Source: Ampelomyces quisqualis (Eukaryota; Ascomycota; Dothideomycetes; Pleosporales; Phaeosphaeriaceae). Taken from it: a stretch of DNA of 64,000 bases. Numbering within the stretch: position 1 is the first letter of the stretch; each line of letters opens with the position of its first letter. Of this stretch, positions 10,591 through 22,245 are shown piece after piece. Location of the stretch: the NCBI GenBank assembly GCA_018398575.1, contig JAGTXZ010000024.1, positions 1,364,001 through 1,428,000 on the forward strand, given 5' to 3'. The notes beneath the pieces were generated by a model that made no database searches, was not told where the DNA came from, and worked only from the letters and a program-made list of their open reading frames with translations. The position numbers and the translations under genes were made by a program.

Positions 10591-13500
10591 GAATTCTACT
10601 TACATGATGCATTGCGCGGCGTAGCTTCCTTGGGAAATCAAAAATGTCTTTTCGTCCTTGCTTCATACTGTGTCCCAATTCTTGCGTGATTTCAGCTTTG
10701 AACATGAACTCTACTTGCACAACTGACGTGCATCATGAAACCATATCACGACACCCCCACGACCCCAACACCATCCTCGACACCTCTCACACGCCACCCG
10801 ATGATCCTTGATCTGAAATAAATAACTAAAAATCCTGCAGATTCCGTTCGCTCACATGCTCGACCCTCCACCACCCGCCTCCTCCTCCCCAGCTCAACAA
10901 CCCATTTCCTGCCCCACGTACCCCCCCAAAGCCGGTGTTGCGTACGACCAACACGCCCCTTGCGCTTGGAAACACGTGCGTCGTGCGCCGTGGGAGATGG
11001 TGCGCCGTCATGGAGCGTGTGTAGGCGAGCTTTGTAGGTAACGTCTCCGTACAAAGTACCTCTTACCCCAGGGGATAGGTAGAGCGAGCAGGGAAGTGGT
11101 ATCTAATTTTTTTTTCTTTGCTTCTTTTCCGTGTTGGCGCTCCGCGCGACTAAGGGATGGCGGTGAGAAACTGGTGGAGGCGTCGCGAATGCTTAGGGGG
11201 GGGGGAGACGTATATATCGCCTGCCCTTTTGTCCTGACGCCCCGGCAGTGGAAGGTAATCTAGCTGGTACTGGTACAGCTCTGTGTGGGCTGTGTGTTGC
11301 CGTGGTCTTGTTTCGTGGCGTGCTGCTGCTCTTTATTTGCTGCTTGGCGTTGGACTTGGAGTTGGAGGGTTGGTGCTGCTGGGTGGAGTCAGGGGCGTGG
11401 GTAGGTCTGATGCTAAAAGGTAAGGAGGAACCTGAGTTGTTGTCTGCTTTGCGGTGCAAATCCCATGGTGATGATGATGATGTGATTTTGCTAGTAAAGG
11501 TTTGGCCGAGTTGGCAAAGTTGGTCGAGTTACGTTCAGCTGCTGCACCTGAGGAATGAAATATGAGGATCTCATCATCTGTCCTTTTTCGCGAGCAGTGT
11601 TGGCTCCAAAAGCCAGCCGGTCGAGGTCTAAGGACTGCCATTTCACTCAGACCTGCGGGCCTGAGTGGCGCTTTGATCTCGCAATCTACAAGACTTGGCT
11701 GTGGATGCACCTGGAAACTGTAACTGCCATGGGCAGGATCAATCCCCAGAATGAAAGATTGTCGGTGTCCATGAATTTGGTTGATGAAGCTCAATGGGGA
11801 TGTTCACCGAAACTTTTTTAGAGGACGTTGCTCCGGAGCCAGGATCTTATGAAGCCGGATGGGGCGGATAGAAGCTGACAAATAGTCTGAGTAAGTACTG
11901 TCTTAAGTATGCCGGCCTATGAGACTTGACAATGCGCTTTCCGATAGCGTGGCACGACGCATTTTTTCGTGCTGCTCTATGTTACCTGTGCACAGCTATG
12001 CTGGTGATGATGTGATTGGGGATCTCGAGACATAGTGCGACACGAGAAGCATAGCAAATTTACGGCGAAATCAGCCTTCACTCTCGACAACGTAATGTGG
12101 CCGTTGATTGTTGATGTGTACACGAAAGGGCTCCCTGCTTAGGTCGAAACGAGCTTACATTATGCTTCGCCTCACTATTGCGTATGACTCTTGGGATCTC
12201 CATTGAAGCACTTGGCCAGTAATTTTGGGGTGACAGATATACAATTGGCGGTATAAAAGTTACACTTGGGTTCTCCTTGTAGCGTTACAAGTGATCTCCA
12301 GCCTGGCAGGCTGGGATCGGCAGTGAGGAGTAACAAGTCACAAGTGAAGCGAGCGCTAATACTGAGATGCTTTGCGCCTCCACGCAATATGAAGATACGC
12401 TACCTCTGAAGGCGCGAGTGTTGGCCGAGTTGAATTACTGGATTCCATTCGCGATAGTCCGGAATGCGATGCCAAATACCAGAGTTATCACCGGAAACGA
12501 AGAGTTGATATTGCCGAAAATTCAGGGCACAGTGAACAATTTGGTCTACTGCCATGCTGTGTTATTGTCCTGAATAAGCGGTAGGCCCAGCCATTCTATT
12601 GGTCTACATGCATGAGAGAACAGCGACAATTGCCTGTGGATAGCGACTAAATTTTCAAGTCCGCGAACCGGAAAGCGGTGTGTTCTCCACGGAAGCTTCG
12701 ATAGGCAGACAGATTATCCTCGGTTCCAAAAAGCCTAATACTCCCCGAGGAGGTATAACGCCCGTAAATGCCAGTATAACCCCTTTTCAGCCGGTACACG
12801 ATATCATGCCTGGGCCCAGAACAACAAACTTGGACACCTCAAAAGCGATAGATGCACGATTTGTACGCACAGTTTTGGCTGTTAGCAACTACATGTCTTG
12901 TGACAGTGTGCGGACGCCGGCATGCAGCGAGGCGATGAGCGCATCTAGAATTCATGATCGGGGAATCTGGATGTCGGAGCCCCCAGACCTGGGACCTAGT
13001 CTGCAATCGAATATTCCCAGCTCTTGTCCAGTACCTAGCCCCGAGAAAATTGATGCGACTGAAGCGTTAGATTGCCAAGACTATACAACCATGACCATTC
13101 ATACGAAACCTCGGCAGACTCTCCCTACTCCGCTTAGTTTGTGGGAACGGGTAGGCCAGAATAGAGCGACGTATCAGGTAATGGAAATCCCATGTTCTCG
13201 TAGGCATTTCAAGGCACTGACAGCAAGCGCGCCATGTCAGTGCAGGCGCTGACCAGGACAAAAATGGCCCGAGGCGTGTCGGCAGCCGAGCGGTCAGTAG
13301 AGCAGGAAGTCAGACTTCCGATACTACGCGGGGTATTGAAGAAAGCAGTGGTAATTACTTGAAACCAAAACAAGAATTCCGGAGGGAGCAAGAAGAGAAA
13401 AGTGGGAGAGCGCCGCAACAATGACAGAGACCAAGGATATTCGGATCGGAAACATCATGGGATCGGCGCAGACGGGTTCCTTCCAGTGGGGGAGAGTGCT

Positions 13501-13920
13501 GCTCTTGAAGTGAGGCAAACTTGAACGAATGGCAGAGCGCTTACTCCTCCGTACCTAGGGTGCTAGGCACCCAATTCCACGCGGTAGCTCGGCTACGAGC
13601 AGATGATATCTGCAGTCTGTAAGCATTGAGTAGTCTCTATGAGTCAAACAGCGTATTGGCTAAAATGACATGGCGTTGGTATTTGGATGTGTAATCCGCG
13701 TTTCTTGCCCGTTGACGCGAACAAGGCCACTAAGTCCAACCTAGCGCGCCAAGACACCCTTGAAGCAGTGCATGCGCGAGCGTCATCGTATCGCCGAGCT
13801 TCAGCCGTGGCTACCACTCCACCACCAAAGCCATCTTCCCAACTCGTCGCCCGCGTCTCCAGTCTCGAATCGATATCGAGCTCACCTACACTCTACCACG
13901 CAATTCCCTACACATACACC
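10591..13920. other. 3.3-kb stretch without a recognisable gene
   Basis: This is the longest gene-poor interval apart from the decayed block. It has pyrimidine-rich, promoter-like tracts near 10740-10930, an A/T run at 11109-11123 and TATA-like sequence near 11210 and 12251. The best open frame (about 12806-13252, +, 149 codons from its first ATG) has no family resemblance and no splice partner that I can see. It could be a relic, a non-coding transcript or regulatory DNA. Confidence 0.4.
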
Positions 13921-14439
13921 ATGGCCAACGGGTCAGTCCATGTGCACACGCGCGTCGAGAGACGAAACTAACCGGCCTAGATGGGCACCTTTCATCGGCC
14001 TCGTAGTTGTCGTTGTGTTCTGCGCAGCAGCATGGCTCTTGGCGCCAAAGGGTGAAAACCAAACGTACGTGCTTGACACCTCTTTCCGTTGCCACAGCGC
14101 CATGTCTATCATGGGTTCCCTACGCCCCACCACGCGTTGTCGCCCTCGACCACCCTGCACGTGCTTCAGTCGATGCGACGCGAATCGCATATGCCATGGA
14201 CATGCGCTCGAGGTTGGACTGGCAATCCAGCTTGGTGGACTCGACGCCAAAAGCACCCGAATCACATAGCTCAAGAAGCGGCTTGCTGACCCTAACGTTG
14301 CAGCGTCTGGCGCTCGACCCTCGTTCTCTCTGCTGCCGCCATGTACATCATGTGGGCAATCACGTTCCTCGCGCAATTACACCCGCTTATCTCGCCGCAA
14401 CGAAACGGCCTACGGCCGGAGCTGAATGGAGGGCGTTGA
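13921..14439 (+). CDS. VMA9: V-type proton ATPase subunit e (Vma9)
   Basis: A 76-aa protein emerges only after splicing three exons: 13921-13931, 13981-14064 and 14304-14439. Intron 1 (49 nt) has an AACTAAC branch site. Intron 2 (239 nt) is unusually long for this window and ends CCTAACGTTGCAG. The protein starts MANGWAPFIGLVVVVVF, passes through APKGENQTVWRSTLVLSAAA and YIMWAITFLAQLHPLISPQR, and ends GLRPELNGGR. This is the two-membrane-segment pattern of subunit e, including the PK..NQ.VWRST and AQLHPLI.P blocks of yeast Vma9. The subunit sits in the Vo membrane sector and is needed for assembly of the proton pump that acidifies vacuole and Golgi. Each exon is too short to stand out alone, so frame continuity and family match are the evidence. 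Confidence 0.9.
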
Positions 14440-14664
14440 TATATCTGGGCCGGGACTGGAGGAGACTAGAGAGAGAGACTGTGGCGCGGTCATCGTCCGG
14501 CAGACGGCTGTCGACGAGGGAGTCCAGCGTCGAGAGAGACATGGGAAAGAGCGTCATGACATTTGAGCGCATTGTATTTCTGCCCGGCGTTTTAGGAATT
14601 ATAGTAACTGTATAAACACTTCAACTGGGGTATCATGCACTATCAACCATGGACATTTCGTCCG

Positions 14665-15625
14665 TCATCCCAAACTCCTAACCTCGACCCACCACCTCCC
14701 CACCTCCTGCATCACACTATACCCCTCCCACCCCGTCTCCAACCCACCCATCCTCAACATGCCCCAGCCCACCACACTCCTCACCCCAGCTCCGACACCG
14801 ACCAACACTCCGGCCCTCACATACCCACAATCCATAAGTATCTCCAGCGCAGCAACATTATTCACAATAACCGCCCAACTGACTGCGGTCGCAGAACTCG
14901 GGAGATCGTAGTCCCATATGATCAGCAAGATAGGGAACAACTTGGTGCAAGAGCTAACAAGCAAGGCAGTAGACAACGGCGTAGGATACGGATAATACGC
15001 CACGAAGCGCATCCCCAGGGTCCTCAGGCGGCCAACCACCGGTAACCGCACGCCACGGACACCACACAAGGCCCTAATCGGCACGTGGAACGCCAGCGTA
15101 CTCGCGCCCACCAGCGCCAGGAAGAAAAGGTACTGTGTGCCCAGCGAATAGCGCGCGAGAACGTGCGCGTTTGCGCCGATTTTCTCGATGCGCGCCCACG
15201 TCAGGTACACGTCGAAAAGCAGGAGTAGGATGCCGAGGCGGATCATGGAGCGGTCGAGATGAGGCGCGCATGTCGGGATGCGGTTGTGGAGGAGATGTCT
15301 GTAGACCTGTGTATATGTACACACACACGGGCACATCATCAGCCTCTGTTTTTTTTTCTTTTTGTTTTCAAGAATCGAAAAATGCACTTGACGCGTCGGG
15401 TTGTCGAGGATGTGGAGGGGGCAGGGGAAATGTTACCTCGGGCTTAATCAGCACCAGATCGATAAATAGCACAACGAAATCGTGCTCGACGTATTTGTCT
15501 GCGAAGCCTTTACAATTCGGACATTGTGTGAGGCGCACGCCTTTGCCGAGGGCGCGGTCGTCGGCTTTGGAGTAGGTTGTGTACAGGACGGGGATGGGGA
15601 AGCGGCAGGAAATGCATATTGGCAT
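14665..15625 (-). CDS. ARV1: ARV1 family ER lipid-homeostasis protein
   Basis: Exon 1 is 15625-15437 and exon 2 is 15306-14665. They join in phase 0 across a 130-nt GT-AG intron, giving 276 aa. The N-terminus carries the ARV1 homology domain: a CISC..CPNC zinc-ribbon-like pair, YTTYSKADDRALGKGVRLTQ, and KYVEHDFVVLFIDLVLIKPE joined directly to VYRHLLHNR. Several membrane segments follow. ARV1 is an ER protein involved in sterol and GPI-anchor precursor trafficking (family knowledge). The intron is purine/pyrimidine-biased with a run of nine A on the coding strand; the same frame stays open through most of it, so an upstream start inside the intron is a possible misannotation. It converges on VMA9. 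Confidence 0.92.
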
Positions 15626-16107
15626 GTTGTGTGCGGTAGGGCCGTGATTTACATTGCGGTTGTAAAGAGGCGTGACTAGGCGCGACGTGATTCAGTCCGG
15701 GGCGTGGGCATGCCGCGTGGGCTTGGGAATGGTATGAAGAGGGATGGTGCTGGAATCTTGCGAGATTCACTTGTCGGCGATTAGAATTAGCGTCCATGTA
15801 AATTCCGGTCTTGCATCCTACTAACGAAGTAGAGAGTCACAATCAACCTTCAAGCTGGAGAGATGCATTACAATGCGTTGCATTCAGGTATTCGGGTCGA
15901 CAAGTAGCCCTTGCCTGCTCTCGCGCTCCAACTAACAATCCTACATGTAGTGTGACAGATCCATGCTTTTGACGCCGACCCAATCTGATGCCCTAGACAA
16001 CGCCAAGCGCTGGAAGAATGGTGTGAATCCCTCAAACCCTTGTATATCGCACACAGCTTTCGCCAGCCTATTGATACCTCCGCTTGAAGAGTTCTTTGCT
16101 CGTCCGC
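15626..16107. other. Intergenic region between ARV1 and NUP170
   Basis: It holds the presumed ARV1 promoter and the 3' flank of the nucleoporin gene. No coding or RNA gene is seen. Confidence 0.4.
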
Positions 16108-19100
16108 TCACCGCGCAGCCTCGTCGACCATGGCAGCAACATCCCGCGCCCTCTGAATCCAGGCCTGATCCTCGACATCTCGTCCGAGTACGTCACTTCC
16201 TAATACGACTCGCAGCAAATCTGCCAGTCCAATTGCATTCTCGGCACCACCAAACAATCCACCTTGGCGTCTGCTTGTCGCACCCCATTCTTCCACCAAA
16301 TGAATGATCCACTTGACCAGCAGCTTGCGGTTTCGACCAGTGAAAGGCGGTTCCTGGGCGTACCAAATAGCTTCTAATGTAGCGACTAGGTACTCGAAGG
16401 GTGCGTTGACGCGGATTAGTACGTCAAGTGGCCACGTGAGATTTGTATTCGATTGAAGATATTGCGAGGAGGCGTGTCGCGGGTTTGTCTCATGCGTGTA
16501 AAACTCCACGTCATACTGTAGCAAGAGTTGCAGAACGATGTTGACTGGAAAAACGTTCTCGTTGAGGTTGGTGCGTCGACCAAGCTCCTCAACCTTCATA
16601 GCTACCTGTTCCCAAGGCGATTGCGCATGGTCACCTACGGCCTTTCGGTGGACTTGTTCGACAAGGTTGGACCACGTGTGACGGATGTCAGGCACGTTAC
16701 GGTGATCAGCAGCGTGGTAAATCAGGAGACAAATGTCGTAGTAGCCTGCTTGGTCGGCATAGTCGTGATACAGCTGATCTACGTTAGCAGACTATCAAAT
16801 TACGGGGTTATACGTGGGTCACTAACCTCGTCCAGAGGATGAATCTGACCATCGAGGTGCGCAATGACCTCCGCCCTACGGTCACCGACCAATCTCTCAT
16901 CGCCCTTGATCTTTTGTAATACGTCGTCCTGGATGTTGGCAATGTCTAGAAGATCGCTAATGTTACGCAGCAACTCTTGTCTTGACTGTCTGTTCCGTGC
17001 GCCAGTCTCAGAAAAGCCAGTCATGCGTGTGGAAGCATTGGCTTTGGCACGCGAGAGGTACTCTATCCGCTTCTCCAATGAAAGTGCAAGTGTGCTTTTG
17101 GCGAGCTGACACTGTGTCTCTGCAGCACTGAGGAAGTCGTTGTAATGTGCAAAGTAGCGCCAGAGTAGATCCGCATGCGCAAGGTCCTTCTCCGCACTTT
17201 GCCGAAGATAGTCTACGACGAAAGGTGAGTTGATGTCCAGTAGCCGCTCGGCCCAGCCCTTGGACATGTACCAGTCATAGAGATAGTTCTGGAACACCTC
17301 ATCGTCCGAGCTATTGATTTGCTCATATGCTTCGTCCTTGCGACGGGTGATCGCCGATACGACGCCCTCTTGCGTAGGGGCTTGAGTGTTGTATGCTTGG
17401 TCTACTGCTTCGATGACTTTGCAGACAAGCGTGTAGCATGAAGCACGCCGGTCGAAGAAGCCTCTGCGCACGTCGTTGGGATCAATGTTAGGGTCGTTCT
17501 TCTCTTTGATCCATGACAATGCCTTGTTGCCGCGATCAAGATCCTGCGCGACCTTGAGCGCAAGTCGAATGGCGCCTACAGCACTAATCAGTATGACACA
17601 ATATTCAAGTCTCTTTCAAACTTACCAGCATAAAACTCAAGCTGGATGTACTTGTCTACCGTCGAAGTCAAGTTCTCGTAGCTAAGGCTCTTCGCCACCT
17701 GCTCGAACAGCCGGAGACTATCGTTGAGCAAGTTTCGCCCGCGATCCGCATCCCGACCTAAATCAGCAGCCTTCTTCAAGTTTTCTTGGGCCTTAAAGAT
17801 GACTACGTCGTCAGAACTACAGAAGCTGCCACATTTCCTCCGGAGTGCATCTGCCACTGTCTCGACATTCGAGCCTTTGGCGATATTTCGGTTGACGATA
17901 GCTTTGACTAGCTCTCGCGCGATCTCTTTGCCCTCCTGAACCGAGAAGAGTCCCTGAAAGGTTAGTCGACGGACTCTCTCCTGCATTTGCGGATCTGATA
18001 GCGAAGTGAAAATGTCCTCGAGTCTCTCTTCGAACAGTACGAGGACAAAAGAGATGCCCTCGACGATGTTGTTGATTATGGCCAACAAGCTGGTCAATGC
18101 CCTATTCTCACCCTGGAGCTCAACCTCTTCCTGTCGCGACGATGCTCGGCCCAATGCTTCCGGGCCCGCCAGACCTTCAATCGATGATTTGTTCGATTCG
18201 AGAAATTCTTGTAACTGCGAAAGTGATCGTTGTATGTCCTGCAGCTTCGAAACGCTTTGCGCTGATGCTAGAACAGGACCAGTCGGGGTGACCACATGTT
18301 TGATGATGGGCGAGTTCCAGATGGATCGGATCAGGCGAGCGACATACATGGCGATACCGTCGTGTCGCGGTGAAGCACGGACGTTTTCCACGCTTAATCC
18401 CTCAACCGTTGCGCTCTCAGTCAGGTGTGCCTTTCCGCCAAACTCAATGAACACGCGGCGGGCCATCTCCAGCACCTCAGGCTCAGTCACCTTCGCGATG
18501 CGGGAATCGGGGCCAACGTCTGATCCTTGACCGCATGCTACTGCCAGGGCGGTTGCAGCAGTTTCAGCTAGACCGTATTGCTTCGCCAACTTCCTGATAT
18601 CGCCTTCGGTTCCATCTGGACCTCCTCCGTTCTTGATGATCGCGGCAAATAGATCCACAAGTCTCTTCCGACGGACTGTCTCAATTCCACTCGAGGTAAT
18701 GATGGCGTATTCGGCCGACGGCTGGTCAAATTGCGTGGAGAGCTCGTTTCCAAAGCCTAGCGGTTCACCGCGTGCCGAGAATGGCGCTGTGACCTGGCCA
18801 ATATCCTGTACCTTGCCCACCAATTCGAGAGCGAGAGCAGTTTCAGTGTAGCGTGGGGGCTCTGAGCTTTCCCGCTGTCCAAGGAGACCCGAATGTGGAG
18901 CCGAGAGAAACAGAGACTGATTGGTGCATCCGCTCTTCGCAATGAAGGAGAAGAAGGACCCTGGAGAATATCTATTTCCGAGTGTGGTCTGATGAAGGTA
19001 TTTGGAGTCAAAGCCAATCGGTGTGCCACCTTGGTATGGCTGCGGCTGTGCGCTGTTGTTCTGTTGCGATGACTGACCATCGTTGGGGGGGAAACGGATA

Positions 19101-20400
19101 TGCCGTAGTTGCATATTATTTGGGGCGCTTGTGCTGTCCGAGTTCCATGAGCCAGAGGTGGTACTGAGGTAGAGCCTGCATCCTGTCGATGTCGTCGCCA
19201 TCAACGACATGTAATCCGCTTCCGGACTCGTGATAGGACTCAGGCTGACGATAGTCATGTTATTTAGGATCGACGGCTGGCGCACGAGGTGCATACACAT
19301 GGTCTGAATGCTGGCCAGTGTTCTGGTAATGACACATTCTAACGAAGCGGGTGCCCTCATATGATATACCTTGATGGTTCCGGTTGTAGATAGGGTGTAC
19401 AGCAGGCTCCGGGTGTCGTCGATGACCATCTGCTGAATTCCAACCTGTGCAGTCGTTCCGTAGAAAGGCAGCGCAGGCAGGCCGACTGCCCTCGAAATGT
19501 GGTTGGTCTTGCTACACTTGCTCGAAAACCAGCGATCTTCTTGTTGATAGTTCAGCTCGTAGACGTCCTCCGAGTTGCCGTCGCCGAAGAGTATGCGTCC
19601 TGTCGTCGCCGAGCCCTCAATTGTCGTGACGTTGATTCGCCTCACTGAAGTCGACAGCCCGGTGCGGTACAAGGTGACGCTGTGAACACCCTCCGGGCCT
19701 CTCTGGCATTCGACGGCGATCAGAAAGATATCGGAAACAGTCGCGACGACAAGCAGGTATTCGATAGTGCCGACAAAGACGCCGGCGCGCGGTTTCAGCA
19801 GCTTGACGCAGGTGATGTTGCTCGGTTGCTCTTCAAAGCCCACTAGTTCGGGGTTCGGGTGTGTGTAGTCCCAGAGGTAGACCTGATTGTCCACAACAAC
19901 CCAGGCGTGGTTTATCTCTGCGAACAGTCCCATGCTCATGGACATCTGGGTGTGGTCGACCTGTTCAAAAACAGCGTCGGGCAGCCTATACGATCGTAGC
20001 TTCTGGAACGGCGCCCACGCGGGGGTGCTTGATAGCTCGTACTCGCCGGATATGCCCTCTGTATCCTTGGTTAGCGCCTGAAGTCCTCGGGCAGCTGCTG
20101 TCTGCACCACTTACGTCCAATGTATCCCTCCAACGAGGGATAGCGACTGTCTCTGTCCAACATGGTATTGATCGTTCGTGCCGCGCGTTCTATCGGGCTC
20201 TCTGTGGGCGGCGCAGGCAGCGCGTGTTGTTGTTGTTGTTGCGGTGGCGGCGGCGGCTGGGGCTGGGGCTGTTGTGAGTGCTGCGGAGGTTGCGACATGG
20301 AGGATTGCCGTCCGAAATTAGGCCTGTTTGGCGCAGGAGTGTTGATGAACGCGCCCGGCCCAGAGCGCTGCGGGGTCGCGGGGGCCATTTGGTACGCCAT
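16108..20400 (-). CDS. NUP170: Nucleoporin Nup170/Nup155 family
   Basis: Four exons: 20400-20115, 20058-17626, 17575-16827 and 16773-16108. Introns are 56, 50 and 53 nt, GT-AG, giving 1377 aa, near the usual 1300-1400. The N-terminus is Pro/Gln-rich (PQPQPPPPPQQQQQH). The beta-propeller region shows WAPFQKLRSYRLPD, FAEINHAWVVVDNQVYLWDY and PELVGFEEQP, all typical of Nup155/170. The helical C-terminal solenoid runs through exons 2-4 and includes the DQAGYYDICLLIYHAADHRN block restored by the last splice. It is an inner-ring scaffold subunit of the nuclear pore. It diverges from AIM41 across a 359-bp shared promoter. Confidence 0.95.
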
Positions 20401-20759
20401 GGTGGGTGGTGATGGAGTCTTTGTGGTTGGGAAGGCTTAGGGGAGGTGTTTGCGCCGGCGAGCAATCGTCGACATTAGCTGGACGCGGTGGGCGTAATGA
20501 TGCGACGGCTATGGCAGCTCGCGCAATGCAGAACAAAAAGAAAGGAAGTTGTGCGCGCCAGCACTGAGCAGTCGAGAGATGGGCGTGCTGGTTGACACTT
20601 GGTAGACGCAAGCTGCGGCGCGACAACAAAAGAGCTCGATGCAGTCCGTGCGCTGCCTGCCGGTACGAAGTACTCGGTAGTGCGGACTTCAACCAGGACG
20701 GAGAATCTGCCGTCGCCATATAATCTAGCTCGCCTCCCTCGCGCATCTCCTCATTCACA
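20401..20759. promoter_or_regulatory. Divergent promoter of NUP170 and AIM41
   Basis: The 359 bp between two start codons on opposite strands must hold both promoters. A TATA-like CATATAATC occurs at about 20717, roughly 40 bp before the AIM41 ATG. Confidence 0.5.
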
Positions 20760-21305
20760 ATGTCACTATTCCGACAATCGCTGCTGCGAATGCGCTTCGT
20801 TGCGTCCTCCAGACCAGTCTGTCTCCGCTACTCGTCAACAGCAAGCGAACCCAGCGTCCTGCCTCGCCTCCAAGCCGACCTCAAAAATGCCCTCCGCGCC
20901 AAAAACAAGCCTGCCCTCAGTGTAATCCGCGCGCTCCAGGCCGAGATCATAAACGCATCCAAGACGGCGAAGCCGATCACAACCGACGGCGCTCTCTACT
21001 CGCTCATCCAAAAGCAGATAAAAGGCATCACGGCCGCGATGCAAGAATTTGAGGCTGCGAAGAGGGACGATCTCGTGCAGAAGGAGCAGGAACAGCTCCA
21101 TGTGCTGAGGAAATATGCGGACGAGATTCCCAAGGTGGAGGAGAGCGAAATCGACGGCCTGGTTGACGGCGCGGTCAAAGCACTAGAGGAGGGCAAGAGG
21201 ACATTTGGGACTGTGATGGGTAGGGTCATGGGCGGGCTGAAGGGGAGGCCGGCGGACATGGGGTATTTGAACAAGAAGATCGAAGACATGGTTGGCCAGA
21301 AGTGA
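20760..21305 (+). CDS. AIM41: Mitochondrial Aim41 / YqeY-like GatB-related protein
   Basis: A single exon of 181 aa. Residues 1-30 are rich in Arg and Ser with no acidic residue (MSLFRQSLLRMRF..RYSS), a good mitochondrial presequence. The remainder is a YqeY domain: LPRLQADLKNALRAKNK.ALSVIRAL near the start and GRVMGGLKGRPADMGYLN near the end. YqeY proteins resemble the tail of the GatB amidotransferase subunit. The yeast protein is known as altered inheritance of mitochondria 41 and its biochemical role is unsettled. The length matches the family. Confidence 0.93.
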   Translation: MSLFRQSLLRMRFVASSRPVCLRYSSTASEPSVLPRLQADLKNALRAKNKPALSVIRALQAEIINASKTAKPITTDGALYSLIQKQIKGITAAMQEFEAAKRDDLVQKEQEQLHVLRKYADEIPKVEESEIDGLVDGAVKALEEGKRTFGTVMGRVMGGLKGRPADMGYLNKKIEDMVGQK

Positions 21306-22245
21306 GCTTGATGCCAATGTGTTCACGTTTCTACAGACATTACGCTAGGAGCATAAGTTCTTGGTGGCTCATGGGATGCTAGGGCTGCAAGCGGACAGCC
21401 GTGCATAGTTCGCAGACTAAAAGGTTGGCAATGTCACGAGCACCTCAAGCGACCGGAGGCATGCATGAATGCTGAAAACACTGATATCGACGGTAAACCG
21501 GTCCATGGTGAAAAATGCCCAATTCTCTTCTCAGTTTCCAAGCATCATGCTAGTAACCGCGGCTGTCCTTGGGTCGTGTCAACGTCTGGCCGCGATGTTG
21601 CTGCCCGAGTGCCGGAGTTGCACTGATGGTGTTGAGACTGAGACAGGGTAGCGTGTAGGGCCGCGGAGCGAATCATGATTCGGGCATGACGTCAGCGCTA
21701 CTTGCCTTCACCAGCATCCCTTTCCTCTTGCTGGGTGAAGAGACTGCATGTTAGCATGATCCGAGGGAACTCAAAGGGCTGGTCTCTGAAAAGTGCTCCC
21801 ATCGCCTGGGACAAGGCTGGGGTTGCAAGTCTTTGGCAATGCCAGTTATCGCAGTGTGTCGCACGTAGACCAACGACGCCCAGACACAGGGCAGAATTCC
21901 GTACCACCAATATTAATACCACCGTGCTACTTAGTACTACGCAGTACGGTCGGGACTGTCCTCCAAGGTTAGCGCCCTGGTGACAGATGTTACCGAAGGA
22001 CGACCCATGGTGCCCAGGCGCGGCCGATGACGCACGAGCGCATGGGAAGTTGGCTGCATCCACACACCACACCATTCGTCCGCACGAGCCTTGGATCTTG
22101 CTATGTATACCTTGCTGCGCGCTCGCTTCCCTGCCCTCTATTCCCCCCCGCGAGTCCGCGCTGTCGCACCCATCAGCACACATTCCACTCATCGTGCGTC
22201 AATTGACTCGGGCACACGTGACATCAGCACCCCTCACTTTCCAAC
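21306..22245. other. Intergenic region upstream of the DUF8035-type gene
   Basis: Nothing coding is recognised in these 940 bp. The last 100 bp before the ATG are C/A-rich, as expected for a 5' leader. Confidence 0.4.

Noticed and set aside
12680..13252. 190-codon plus-strand open frame
   Set aside because: Starts with GTG (first ATG at 12806), matches nothing known and has no splice partner. Mentioned only in the gap entry.
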